Positions 35,481 through 48,660 of a DNA stretch of 64,000 bases are shown piece after piece. The DNA comes from Laburnicola sp. R22_1. Taxonomy: Eukaryota > Ascomycota > Dothideomycetes > Pleosporales > Didymosphaeriaceae. A program made the translations under genes and the position numbers. The stretch spans positions 1,922,001 to 1,986,000 of the forward strand of contig JACONQ010000006.1 in NCBI GenBank assembly GCA_014281115.1, in the 5' to 3' direction. The notes beneath the pieces are model-generated. The model saw only the letters and a list, made by a program, of their open reading frames with translations. It ran no database searches and had not been told where the DNA came from. The first letter of the stretch is position 1, and the number at the start of each line of letters is the position of its first letter.

Positions 35481-37484
35481 TAAATAATATTGCCCTCTTA
35501 ATCTTAATATTTTTAACAATACCTAGCTCTAGCTATTTAGGCCCTATTAGCTAGTCCTATAACTCTAGATTCTAAAGTGCAAAGCACCCCTTTAGTACCT
35601 AGATAGAGAGTTAAATTAGGCATTTATACTATAATTATAGAATAAAGTAAAGGCGTTGCTAAAGAAGCTTAAAGATAAGAACTAGTAAAGCAAAGGCATA
35701 GGACGGCTACTAGATAATAAGTAGTAGTTCCTTAGGGACTATAGGAGTTTAAAAGCGCAGCTATAGTGCGAGAATCTTATAAATATAGTAGTAATTATTT
35801 AGGGTGCTATTAAGGTAGGAGACTATAACTAAGTAATAAGAGTAAGGGTAAGTAGCAGCAGCGGGAGGATAGGGGAGATAGGTAGTGGCGAGGTCCTAGG
35901 GGGGCGAAATATAGCTTGCTAGTTGCAAGGGGAGATCTACTATAGAAGAGAGTTAATAAAATAGTTAGATTAGTTGCTATTATAATTATTATTATTATTA
36001 TAGTAAAAAATGTTATTAAAGAAATTATTAATTACGTAACACGGTAGTTAGTTAAATAGCCGGCCCAGAATCACATAATATCACGAATTAACTTCGGGAA
36101 AGAACTTCCTAGCCTTTATATAGGACTATTTTCTTATTATTTACTTATTCTTTTGCGCAATATATTTATTTAATTCTTTCTATATATATATATTACTTAA
36201 AAGAAATATTCTTCTATCTACTACTTATATAAAAAATGAAGAGACATAATACATATTTATTTAAAGACGAGTCTTTTTATTTTAGTATTAATAGATAATA
36301 TCTAGCATTATCTATCCTATTACCTTAGCTCTATCCTATACAATAATCGCACCTAGCACTATAGCTCTACTATATATAAAAACTATATAATTCTGCCTAA
36401 AAGTCTACTAGCGTATAGTACTTAGTAAAAGGCCTAGGCCTAGTTATATTACTATAGTAGTAGGTGTACAAAGTGCCCCTAAGATAACTATATAACTAGA
36501 CTAATAGTGTATAGAAATATCTTTTATACTAAATAACCTTAGCAGGCTATAAATATAGGTCTATACTAGCTAAAAGAATAATATTAATATTATACAAAGG
36601 TATATATATAATATTAAGTTCCTAAGCCTATTTTAAAGTTAGTATCTATACAAAAGCAAACTTACAAGGAATAGGGAAACTTATATTAATAGAAATATTC
36701 TAAAAGAGTATATAGTTTGTATAGGAACTAGTAAGAAGGATAATATATATTTTTCTATCTAGAAGATTATATATAATAAGATTAAAGCTAGGGAAGCTAA
36801 CTTAGTTACTAGCTAGTATAAGTGCTATTATCTATAGTAAGTTAGCACTATATAAAGACAAGATATTATATAATAAGAGGCATAGTTTAGCACTATACAA
36901 AATAGGAGATTAGCTTAATAAAGAAAAAAAAGAGAAAAAAGCTAGAAAGAAGAGATATATATAGAGAGATATTTAAAGTAAAGAATAAAAAAGACAAAAA
37001 TAAAAGAAGGAAAGCCTACCTTATATACCTCTTTCTTCTATCTAGAGCCTTAATTTCTATTCCTTACTAGTATTTATCTTTTCCTTATCTAATATTACAC
37101 AATTACCTAATATTACTACCTAAATAGATAAGACAAATAGGTCTAACTATTATATAAAAAATAAACTAAGCAAAAAGAACTTTATATAGATAATATATTA
37201 TTACTATAATCTTGTTATTAACTACGCAATCTTATCCTTAACTGCTATTAGCTAGACTACTACTCTACTACTAATAAGCCTAATTACGCCTCTAATAAAT
37301 AGCAGCAAAATATAATAAATAGTTACTTAATAGAATCTTTCTATTAACTAGAGCAAACTAGCTATAGTAGGAGGCGTATAGATAGGAGAATAATAAATAG
37401 ATAAGATAAATATTAGCAAGTAGATAGTTTTGTGTAGAGAAAAGAAGAACTACTAATAGTAACTTTAAAATAAAAAGTTGCTAG
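35481..37484. other. Unresolved interior of LTR element 3
   Basis: Contains a short GC-rich patch at about 35830-35940 (runs of G and GGCG) and a less mutated patch at 36055-36130. Neither matches a recognisable gene. A nested insertion is possible, but no borders are visible. Confidence 0.4.
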
Positions 37485-37770
37485 TGTCTATACACTATAT
37501 AGGCAAGGGCATCTAAAGGTATTAAGGTTTTAATATTGCTATATAATAGTATTATATAGGAATTATATAATGCTTGTACGCTATAGCCTATATACTATAG
37601 GATCTTCTTTTTCTATCTACACTCTCTTTAAAGATAAGCAATTAATACTAAATTAGTTATATTATATTATTTTCTTTTCTTATATAATTATCCTATACAC
37701 TCTCCACACTTGCTAATATAGAGTATTAGATATTAATGTTAATATAGCTAGCTATAGAGCCTATTTAACA
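37485..37770 (+). repeat. 3-prime LTR of element 3
   Basis: Same length as the 5-prime copy. Many additional C-to-T and G-to-A changes have removed its GC-rich core. Confidence 0.85.
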
Positions 37771-39060
37771 CCTTTAGATTTTGCGCCTCTCTTCTAACCT
37801 AGTAAATTTTTTATAAATAGTATTACACATCTTTATATAGTATTAATAAAAGGTTATTATTAATATATTCTATAGTAGCTATAAAGTACTTACCTAGAGG
37901 GGCCCTAAAGCCTTTATCTAAAGCGCTTTTTAACACCCTGCTTTATACGCGCTGCTCTTTTACTTAGGTATAATATATATAAAGTTTATTTTAAAGCTAA
38001 TATATATAAGTATATTTTATATTAGGTCTCTATAGTAGTTATAATACTACTTTTACTTAGTTACTAGTACGTATATTAGCATATAGATACTATTAATTAC
38101 TTCTATATAGTTCTTAAATAATAGTTAATATTATAGGTTCTTTTAAATTGCGTCTAGTATCTTTGTTATAGGGGCTTTTATAATATTGCAATAAAGATAT
38201 AGTAAGGCATTAAGTACTTTATAAAAATTACTATAGTTATTAGTTAAAGCTTAGTAAAGGTATAAAGTACTTACTAACTTATTATTTTTATTAAGTGCTC
38301 TACTTTATACTTAGTATTACGCTAAGACGCCCTATTAGAGTAAATATATAAAAATATTAATACCGTTTTTTCTATAAAAATTCTACTATTACTAATAAGC
38401 CTATAGGACTTTATAAAAGTTAATAGCTTATTCTATATAGTTAGATAGAGCTATAACTTCTTAAATAACTATTAGGGGTTGCCTGGGCAGTTAGCTAGCT
38501 ATTACTACCCCCTCCTTTTATCTAAATCTTACTTTCTACGCTCTAGCAGTGTATTAAAGATCTTTATTATGTGAAGATTCTAACTAAGGTTAAGTTTACA
38601 CTATATATAGAGAGAAGTAAAACAAAAGGCACTATAACCTAGTACTTAGTATATAGTAGTAGTAATAAAATATATACAAAATAATAATAATTTTATTATT
38701 AGCGTTTTGTATAATAGTAGTATTAATAGTAGTTAATAAATAGTCTGCCGCCCTAGTAGTGTATACTTATTATACTATTAATAGGCTAATATAGCTATAA
38801 GACTATTTAAGGTACCTACTACTATTACTACTATAAGAATCTTAGCGTCTATTTTAAATAGTTATATAAAGTACTTAATACTAAACTAAAAAAAAAGCCC
38901 TTAAGCTTAGTTTTTAAACTAGAGGCACTAGAAAACCCTAATAAATTTAGATATAGGGCGAATAAAGGCTAGTAAGAATATAAAATTAGCTAATAATAGG
39001 CTAAAACTAGTATTACTAAAAGCCTTTTAGCGGTAATAAAAAACTAAATAAGGCCCTAGT
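37771..39060. other. AT-rich DNA, end of the first AT block
   Basis: No gene. The part at 38560-38760 is the inverted counterpart of 23870-24070. Base composition changes sharply near 39060. Confidence 0.5.
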
Positions 39061-39219
39061 TATATATTAATTTCGCTGAGTTAGTAAACTGGAGCCTTTC
39101 TGACGCCCCGAACTGGCGGAACCAAACATGCCCTTAGAGGCCTACCCTCAACTCCGCCAGCTCCACCACCAGCCAGGCCCACCTCGCCGCCCTCCCGACA
39201 GCGTAGCCAACGTACCGTA

Positions 39220-39341
39220 GCGGAGTACGGCCGCAAGTATGGCCGAAGCGTGCACGGTTTATAGAGTGCGCTTTTTACCTTAAAAAACTAACTAATATAG
39301 CAGCTGTGCACGCTTCGGCTGTACTTGCGGCCGTACTCCGC
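39220..39341. repeat. Inverted repeat at the AT/GC boundary
   Basis: Two 36-bp arms (39220-39255 and 39306-39341) with two transition mismatches and a 50-bp AT-rich spacer. The left arm begins GCGGAGTACGGCCGCAAGTA. It lies at the transition into the GC-balanced island and may be a miniature transposon or fold-back element. Confidence 0.8.
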
Positions 39342-39982
39342 GTTGGATACGGTGCCTCCCGATCACACACCGGTCCCACAACATCCACCCACGCAGTACT
39401 TACCGTAGATCCCAGCCCTACCCACCCACCTGCACCGTGCTTCCCCATGCAAACTCAACAAGACGGACACCTTTCACCTCTCGACATCGGTCCGACCATC
39501 GGGCCGTGCGCATACGAAGCCTTGCACCGAAGCAGCAGTGATCGTCCCCCAGTTCCAACTTGCCACGCTGGCTTCGTGCCAAAGAGGCAGGTCGTACAGC
39601 CGCGAGCGGATCTGCGGCGCCTCGTACACCGCAATATTGCGTTTCGCCAGCCGCTGGGCGGTACTTACGGGTTTTGGGACGGGAATTTCGAAATACGGTC
39701 AAATTTGAGGGTTTCGTGCTTAATGCCTATGGTGGTGATAAGAGCCAACTAACTAGATATGTCTATATACAATTGCGTTGCGCGGACAAATTTCTATGCG
39801 GACACAGCGAAAATTGACGATCCGAGCGGACTGCTTTTGTTGGCAAAAGCCAAGACGACGAGGACGAGAGAAGAAAATGCGCAATCTTTCCTGCTACGTA
39901 TATGGAGACATGAAGTGACGTGTGAGGGAAACATAAAACCAAGGAAACACCACTGCCATTAGAACACTAGGTGGCCATCACC
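39342..39982. other. Intergenic region downstream of the ABC transporter
   Basis: GC-balanced with short open frames on both strands (for example 39306-39752 plus, 148 codons) that overlap one another and match nothing I recognise. Treated as non-coding. Confidence 0.5.
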
Positions 39983-42900
39983 TCACTGAGCAACCGATAG
40001 GATGTCCATGTCCCCGGACGGACCTTCGTTGGGCGAGCTATCCTCATACAACGACTTGAACCAGCTGCCCTCGCGCTCGAGCAACATGTGCGGCTCGCCG
40101 TACTCCACCAGTTGACCCTGGTTCATGACGATGACTTTGTCAAAGTCGAGGATGGTATCTAGCTTGTGGGCCACTGCGATGATGGTGTGCGCTGTGAACT
40201 TGGATCGCAATAGTCGTTGAACATGAGAGTCTGATGCTTGATCGAGGCTGTGAAACGTTAGCTTGGAGATCAAGGAGCGCGAGATGTGGAAGATGGCTTA
40301 CTTGCTTGTCGCTTCATCGAGCACTATGACGCTGCTTTTGTCTTTTCTCAGGAGCCCACGCGCAAGGCAGAAGAGCTGTCGCTGGCCGTGCGAGAAGTGC
40401 AAGTCCTCGACCTCGACATCGAGCGGATGCACGTACTTGCTCTCGTCGCCCTTGCTCACGACAATATCCCAGAGCTGGACATCTTTAAGAGCCTTCATGA
40501 TGGCTTTGTCGTTGCTTTGCTGGAGTGGATCGGCATTCAAGCGGACGGAGCCAGGGAGGAGATACGCGTCTTGAGGGAGGCCGACGAGTCGCGATCGAAC
40601 AGTTTGACGAGGCATACGGTGGAGTGGCAGGCCATCAACGGTAATAGTACCAGCCGAAAGCTCGATCATGCGGAAGAGAGATAGCACGAGGGACGATTTA
40701 CCACTGCATGCACGTTAACCGGTGTGACCTCTCGGGGTGGTGACAGTGGCTTACCTTCCGGTACGACCGACGACGGCAACCTTCTCGCCTGGTGCGATCG
40801 AAATGGAAAAATTGGATATGACGGGCTCGTGCGGCCTGCAAAATTTAGTAACGACTAGCAAGTCAAGGACGGATATACTGACCGATAACAAGCAGTGACA
40901 TTCTTGAACTCGATCTTGCCTTCGCTGGGCCAGTTGGGAGGAGGGACCTGATCCTCGCCCTCCAAGTCCTCGGTGATGGCGTCGGTCGTGAAAGTCTTGA
41001 TTCGAGCTACGCTTCCAATGTGCGTCTCGAGCTGCGTCCACCAATGAATGAGCAGTTTGATGCTCTGCGAAAAGAGGATAACATTGAGCAGTGCCACACC
41101 GACGTATCCGGCGCTGAGCCTCCCTTTCAAAGCTACGACGAGCACAATGAGAAGGGTGGCCACAGCCGCAACGATGAGATCCAGAACAAGAGTCAGCCAT
41201 CGTTGTACGGCAAAGAGGAGATAGAAGGGACGTTGGCTGCGATCCAACAGATCTTTCGCCTTCTCCTCAACGAAGCTCTGCCAGCCAAATGCGCGAATAG
41301 TAGCTAGCCCCTCAAGTATTTCGTTGAATTGGGTGTACAATGGCGACTTGGCTTCGAGATCGAGAAAGCGTAGCTGTCGCGAGGTGTGGAGATAGAACTT
41401 CTGCACAACGTAGACAGCACCACCCACAACAGGGAAGGAGATGGTCGCGAATGGCGCAGCAACGGCGATAAGTGCCATTTGTGCAATGCATAGGATGAAT
41501 GCTTCAGACGAGTCAGCAATATGTTATTAAGCTTGCGAAGTCAACAACTCACTTGCGAATGTGTTGAGAGCGGAGACGGGCAGTTCCATGTCGATGAGCA
41601 TGAGATCCTGGCTGAAGCGATTGAGCGTAACACCGGTATCCGTTGAGGAAAAGAACGACATTGGGGATCTTCTGAGGTCAGTCACGATAAATGAAGCCCA
41701 TTGGTTTGCACTCACCCAAGCACAGTGTCAAGTAACCTCTTGTGGAACTTGATACCAGAGCGCGGTACCATTTCAATGATGAGTTGCCTATATCCAGGTC
41801 AGCGGTGCAAGAAATATCCGACGCAGGTATCACTTACCAACAACTGATGAGCAGAAAGGCCATCGCTGAGGCGCTGAGAGCAGAGTAAATACCCAGATAG
41901 TATCCCAGCCGCTGATTCGGGAACTCTTCGTTGTACTCGGCCCACATCTTCACCCAAATGGCTTTGATGATAGCGTCAGTATTGATAAAACAGACTAGGG
42001 AAACCACTTACTTGGGAAGGATTGCCCAAAGGTGAACAAGGTGATGGAGACCATGAAGATAAGTGCTGCGATCCACCCTACAGACCGGATGTAATAGTAG
42101 TAGATAGCAACATCACCCGTACGTCGATTTGTCTCCGCCTGTATGTCTTCCTCGGTGACTTTGCCAGAGCTTATACGCTCGGTATATTTCGGCGGCGCTT
42201 CATAGAGGTGCTTTTCTGGAGCGAAGTCCCAATCCGGTGGCGGAAGATCAAAGTTGGCAACGTAACCACCAGCTGCGTTAAGCTTATCAAAACTTCCTTG
42301 TTCCACAATATTACCCCCTTTGTCAAGCGTGACGACGTGGTCGCAGTATGGTAAGCGCTTTGCTGTTGAAGGGAGAGCAGTTAGCATGAACGGGCAAGGC
42401 TACAGCAGCCGAGTACGTACCAGATGATGACGCAATGAGAACAGTGGACCTGAACTTTCGGAGAAGGCCCTCACGGCCGACCAGACTGTGCCAAATGCGA
42501 TTCTCGGTCTGCCCATCGAGACCACTGAGGCAGTCGTCGAGGATAAGAATGTCCTTCTGAGCATATATCGCTCTTGCGAGGGCCTATGATATGCGTTCAT
42601 TAGTCACAAGTACGGGGTGCGCGTGGGGTTAATAATAGGGTGTCTCACAATACGCTGGCTCTGACCCCCGCTCAAAGCAATGCCCTTACTGCCGATCTGC
42701 GTTTGATCCCCTTGCGGCAGCTGGCGAAGATCTTCGTCTAAAGCGCAACTGCGGATGACAGCTGCATACCATCGTTGATCAAAGTCCGACACTCCGACGA
42801 TACTCTGCTGCACCGTGCCGTTCGTGTGCCACGGCGTCTGGTCGCACAAGGCGATACGCAGGGACGACAGCTGGACAGTGCCACTCATAACCGGAAGCTC

Positions 42901-45465
42901 GCCCAGGATAGCCTTGAGCAGGGTCGATTTGCCGCAGCCGACCGGTCCCACGACCATGGTAATCTTACCTCGTGGCACAGTCATGTTGATCGCTTGCAGA
43001 CAACCCATCGGTTGCTTCTCTTTATCCCAACCGAAGCATCCGTTCTCGATCACCACTGCATTGGAGGATGCTGAGCCGGGCTCTCCAATGTCCATCGAGA
43101 AGTGGCTTTTCTGAGAGGCATCCGAATCCTTATCTGATTCATCGCCCAACTCGGAACTAGAACCAATACTCCTAACGCTGTCGGGAAATTTTCGTCGCTC
43201 TACTTGTTGTGGGGTGATGAGGAACTCCTGGATTCTTTGGAAAGAACCGACACCTCCCATGAATGAGGAGAGAGACATAATGAGTGAGCTGAGAGGTTCT
43301 GACAGCAGAGTGAAGAGCGACAATGACGTGAAAACCTTCGCAGTGTCGAGTGTAGTCGTCCCGTCACTCTTTTGCGCAAGGACGGAAAACACTGCGAAGG
43401 TAATGATGGGCGAAACGAGCGGGGAGATGAAGGCTAGATCATGTCAACGGTGAACGCTGCTTCGCACTAAAAAGGACTTACAGAAACCCATGGTCCATAT
43501 CAGAAGTTTCCTGAACTTTCTGGATATGTGGAGCTCCTCAACCCGAAGTCGTTGTAGGTCATCCCGTAGTACGTCGGTCAAACCGGTCATCTTGACTCCG
43601 CGCATCGCGTTGAGCATCGCGGTTGTGGCAGATATGCGCCGCTCAATACCCTCGAGCCAAAGCGCCTGTTTTGCCATGACCATACTTGTCGCGCCCAATG
43701 ATCCCACGAAAGATACTTCGGCGACAGATTAGCCAGCGATACGAATGATAGAAAGGGTGACCACTTACACACTGCCACTCCGATGGGTATTGCGCAGGCG
43801 ACACCAAGCTGTCTCTCGAGTAGGTAGATAGCCAGGGCGATCTCAATCACGTTTGCCCAGATGTCGTGCCCGGTCTGCATACCTGTGACAATACGCTCAA
43901 TATCAGCGCTCATGAGAGTGAGCGACGACGCCGTGTCCACATCGATCAATGGGATGCTAACAGCCTTGTCGTAGAGCATCGACACAAGACCACCTCGCAT
44001 CATGGTAATGAAACGGTACGAGAAATGCTGGTATTGTCCGGTGGAGATCTTGATTCGACGTTAGCAAACACAGAGTCTTGAGGCCGCTACTTTGGTGACG
44101 TACCGCGATCCCAACGTAGACTAGGACATAAGCGCCAATCAAACCGTAGCCGATGTTGGCCGTCTGCGATGATCTACTTTGGTCTGAATAATGAACCGCG
44201 CGATTGATCAGAAATGGCTGACAGAAATTGAACGCCATGAGACAAGCGCGAGCCGGTGCCACAGCTAGGATGGGCCATTTGAACCTTTTCAGAGTAACGA
44301 CGAACAGTGAGTTGGATGAGGCTTTTGAAACTATCGAAGGACTGGTCAGTATTTGCTACAGAAATACTGAACTTCAGTCAGAAGCTTACCCTTGTCCCAT
44401 GCGGATTTAATGGCTTGGTGAAGATGCTCGGCGCGGAGGTGCTTATCCAGCTGGAAAAGATCTTCAATTGATAGAGTGTTTTTGAACCCTTTCTTAAACA
44501 GTGCGATCTGCCACCAAAACAGCGATCGATTGTAGACGCCAGCGGAAGCTTCTGGGGGATAGTTGTCGTAGCCCGGCAACAACAGGCTCCCCTTTCCACG
44601 TGCTTCAAATATGGCGATGAACAGCTTGACACCGACCCGGGTTGTAAAGACGATTGAAATCTGGTTGAGGGTTGGATCGAGGGCATAGCTGCGCGAGCGA
44701 GCGGAATCGAAGACGATGGTGAACAGAAGGTATACGTTTAGCAGAAACGATGTCTGGACGCACCGCAAGTGCTCGAAGTAGGAGAGAGTACCAAGAATGA
44801 GCGCACCGACGAAGCCTAAGCATTGTAGTTTGAGTCAGTAACGGCAACTCGGGTCATATAGGATGAAGTAACTGGTCGTCAGGACACGAATGGAAATGAA
44901 GGCTACGTACTAAGGATGGCCGAAGGTACTGCAGCACTGTTCTTGAATCCGCTATGATTGACCCAGAGCACTAGCAGAGCCAGGTCGAAAGCAGCAAGAC
45001 TGAACGTTGGGTCGTGTTAGCAAAGATGGTTCAATAGACCGTATTATGGTAGGTAGCGAATACGAGTCGTTGCACAACAACGCTGCACGTATCTCAGGAT
45101 CACTTACAATGTCCAAGACAGCTGTATAAACGATTAGTTGGGGGATGATCTCTCGAGGTGATTTGGAGTGGAGTGTTCGCACTTACCAGCTTGACAGGGA
45201 GCAGCAGCGACTTAGAGACCTTTTGTTTCTTCTTCCAAAGATAGCCTATCCGGTTGGGCGCAATACACAAGAGCAATGCAAGAGGGGTTATGGAAAGGAT
45301 AGCATCCTCAAATAGAAGAGTAAAATCAAAACCTCCACGACCTGCAAGCGATAAGTGAATGTGCTACAGACCTGGCTTCTCTTGGGACAACTCACACTCT
45401 CCGCCAGCATAGGGACCAAAAGTGTTATCGACAGCGGCACAGCGCTGACTGGAATCCGCGGCCAT
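39983..45465 (-). CDS. ABCC (MRP-type) full-length ABC transporter
   Basis: Predicted membrane pump of 1491 residues, the usual size for fungal ABCC proteins. Eighteen exons join in frame: 45465-45396, 45341-45187, 45121-45108, 44999-44911, 44815-44390, 44330-44104, 44048-43769, 43715-43482, 43433-42649, 42583-42421, 42362-42012, 41961-41838, 41787-41716, 41671-41553, 41501-40883, 40835-40755, 40703-40302, 40247-39983. An N-terminal TMD0 follows the family start pattern CRGGFDFTLLFEDAIL, then TMD1, then NBD1 (Walker A GPVGCGKST near residue 661, LSGGQSQRI near 752, Walker B ILILDD near 776), TMD2, and NBD2 (Walker A GRTGSGKSS near 1266, signature FSHGQRQ, Walker B VIVLDEATS near 1396, H-loop IIAVAHK). 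NBD1 has Asp for the catalytic Glu, usual in ABCC, and lacks the H-loop His (ASSSAKRL). No premature stop. Its position near the NRPS suggests export or self-protection (inference). Confidence 0.93.
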
Positions 45466-47450
45466 TGAATTTGCAGAGAAATTAGTTGCCGTTCTTGAGG
45501 TCAATGTTCAGGACATTCAATGGAGAGATTGATGGGATTTTAGAGCTCATAAAATGGAGCCGACAAGCGTCCAAGGATTATTCTTTACTGGCGCTGACCT
45601 GATCGGCCAGCTGGAGGCTGAACGCGGTCCGTTATGATGCCGAATTAGCTCGTCGATCTTTGACAGTGCCGTGCTTCAGCAGGGAGTGCGGAGCTCATCC
45701 GCCTTCTCAACCTAGACCAATGCAACCTCGTAAAGCTGACACCCATATTTCCAGCCTCAACGGAAAACGGAAGAACTGGGTTGAGCTGTTCCACCAGGCG
45801 GATGGGTTCAATCGAAACCTGGCTGCGGCTCGCCGCCTGGGGTTCTCAAATGCACGCTATTGCCCCCTCGAAGGCATTCCTGCTCATGATCACTACAGGG
45901 ATGACAGGTACCCTGGTGCCGAGTCAGCGTTGATCTGTGGATATCATCCGAATAGGAAGTGGAGAATGTTATGTTCCTGAGCGGCTCTTTGCCGTACTAT
46001 GCTGCTGCACAATTTTGGAGTGTCCGCCGATCCCTACTCTGGATTCGGTAAAAGCAGACCAATTCTGTATAAGCAATCTACCTTAGGTATCCCTTGTACC
46101 AACCAGAACCTTCCAAATGACCCCAAGAAACACTATGCATATGACACGAAGTAACTTCGCCTCTGCTAAAAATGTGCACGTTTCAAGCCAGGGTTGCCGA
46201 TTCAGCTTTCCCAAAGGAGCAATATTGATGCTCGTTCGCCGAGTAGCAGTTACGATGATGCACTGCGCGGCATGACTGGGATGCTGTCCGTGTTGGCATA
46301 GGTATTGAATAAATCTTCGGGAAGCGCTTTTAGTACGCATCGTATTTCTCGTCTTGGCTACGCTAACAGCTATAGCTTCCGGTAGCAATGGGCTCGCCGC
46401 CCATATTTGTAGGATTTACGCGACAGACAAATACTATGTTTTTAAGTGCGGAGTGTGTGCGAGCTAGATATGCAGGTTGAGCAAATGTATTCTGTTACTA
46501 GCCACAAATTTTGGAAAACTTTGGAGATGCTCATGAATCAGGTATTGAAGCCCGTGCAGTGACAGCCTCTAATGGCATTCTCTTAGCTAGTCTTGTCACC
46601 CTGTCCGCCGGGCTATCCCATTCTGGGGCGCTGAGGCTGAGGAGTGGAGTACTGCTCGTATTATAGGGGTTTGTCATGGAATGAAAACTCTGCGTGCAGG
46701 ACACCGTGTGAAGGTTGTCAGGTATCAGGAGACATATGCAACGAGAAGGTGGCTAGTGCTATTGCGTGCTATTGCCTGGTTTCAGCCGAGCCTCTAAGAG
46801 CTGTGCTGATGTACTGATGTTTTGTGGAGCCCGGCAGTATCGCGTACGCCGTACGGTATTGTTGAGTGATGGAATTAGTACCCTCGCTGGGGACGGTGTA
46901 TTCTAGTAAGCGGGAGAAAACTTTTTAACTGTGGCGAAAGGAATGTGTACGTACGAGAAATCGAGCTCGACATTTGCAACGTTGGTGGCTTAACATCTAC
47001 GAATTTGAAGTAGCGGGATGGACACGCCCCGTCCTGGGGAAGCTTGCCACTGGCCGATGTCACGTAGACCTGATCAGTTGAGATTTTCTCTGGTCTGTTT
47101 CACGACATATAGCACGGCCTTTTACGCGGTAGAACCGACGACCGCAACAGGCCGAGTAGAGTCTACCAATATTCGCAGAATCGTGAAAAGAAGAGCTGTA
47201 CGAGCCTCGTATGGCTAAATGAAAAGCGCTGCGGGGCGGGTACCAAGGCCGTAGGCTCGGGGACTTACACCCGGCACACTAGTGTACCTACAAATAGAGA
47301 AGCGGAAAAGTGGAACACGAGTTGCGGAGGCCGCATGCTACGACTGTGTGCTGGGGCGAGAGCGGGAGGATGGCGGGAAGGCCGCCAGGGGCATAAGATA
47401 GCGGGCAGGCCTGTAAGGACGTTGCAACCAACCATATCATCTTAACCCTT
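45466..47450. other. GC-balanced region upstream of the ABC transporter, no gene recognised
   Basis: The first few hundred bases presumably hold the transporter promoter. No clear TATA box is visible. Small open frames (45660-45980 plus, 106 codons; 46083-46388 minus, 101 codons) have no recognisable motif and no convincing splice partners. A degenerated gene cannot be excluded. Confidence 0.5.
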
Positions 47451-48552
47451 GCACGACCTACTGCGCATATTAAACTTTAAAGAAATTAAAGACAACTTAA
47501 CTTTAAAAGCTATTTTATCTTTATAATAATAGCTTTTATCTTTAGAATTAGTGCGCATTAAAAAGGCGATTAAAATTAAAGATAAACCCTTTATTTTTAA
47601 TAACTTTTTCATTAAAAAATAATAATTTCTTTAGTAGAAAAGGGTGACTTATAGGCCTGCCCGCTATTACTTATAGGCCTGCCTGCTACTACTTAGAAGC
47701 CTGCCTACTAACTTGCGCCGCCGCTATAGTATCCGCTAGTCTATAAAGCGGATAGGTTCTAGAGAATAGAAGTAGTAGTAGCTATTAGATAGGTCGTATA
47801 GTAGTGTAAGGTATACGATGCGTTTAGAAAAAGTAAGTATTATAGTCTATTAGAACCTATAAGATAGGTAATACTAGCATGTTACTATAGAGACTAAAAA
47901 AGTAAATAAAGTATTAATTATAACTTTTCTCTTATACTTATTATCTAAAGGTTACGCTAAGACTATAAAGCACGTATCTCTAACTATATATAATAAGGAT
48001 ACTAGAGGTACTTAGCTAGATAGGATTTGCTAGTAATATATTATTATTATTACTAAGTAATATTACTATTATATTACGACTATAGTATAGAAGAAAAGAT
48101 AGTTTTTATATAATATAATTTATATATATTTTGTTAATTAACTACCTAGAAATAGAATAATAAAGGCTTTTATTTTAAATAATATAAAAAAAAGTAGAGC
48201 CCTCTACTTAATAATTAAAAAGAGTGTAATAAATATAATTACAAAAATAATTAATATATATATTTTAATACTACTACTTATTATTATTAGTAGTAGTAAT
48301 AGTAGTTATACTATATAATTATATTATTATTAACGTTTTATTACTTTTAAATTTTCTATAAAGTAAATACAGCCACAGGCAAATTGTATAGGTAAACGAG
48401 AATATAATTATATATAGTGTTAATTTAATCTACCTAAAGATAGTATAATAAAGAATTTTATCTTAAATAATATAATAAAAAAGTAGAGCCTCTTACTTGG
48501 TAATTAAAAAGAGCGTAAAAATTTACTAAAAAAATTAATTATATATATGTAT

Positions 48553-48660
48553 GTTATTAAATTATCTATCTAGGGGTAGAACGACAAAGGCTTTTATCTT
48601 AAATAATATAAAAAAAGTAGAGCCCCCTACCTAGTAATTAAAAATATTATAAAAAGATAA
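48553..48660 (+). repeat. R1 copy upstream of R3
   Basis: Same R1-then-R3 order as at 19361-20440, so the two were already joined when this segment was duplicated. Confidence 0.7.

Larger units (their letters stand above)
31473..37770 (+). mobile_element. LTR retrotransposon 3, strongly degraded
   Basis: Two 286-bp LTRs (31473-31758 and 37485-37770), each starting TGTCT and ending TTTAACA. No matching target duplication: ATATA precedes the first and CCTTT follows the second. The 3-prime flank does not continue the interrupted R3 copy either, so the right side has been rearranged. About 5.7 kb lies between them, including an integrase remnant. A reverse transcriptase could not be located with confidence. 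Confidence 0.8.

Noticed and set aside
39306..39752. 148-codon open frame next to the ABC gene
   Set aside because: Overlaps an inverted repeat and open frames on the other strand, shows no motif and no plausible introns.
44331..44390. Apparent frameshift in the ABC transporter after AWDKG
   Set aside because: Using the acceptor GATAG at 44331 instead of CCAG at 44342 restores frame and gives a branch-point-like ACTGAC at a normal distance, so no mutation is needed.
45660..45980. 106-codon open frame upstream of the ABC gene
   Set aside because: No recognisable domain and no splice-compatible continuation. Kept only as a note in the intergenic entry.
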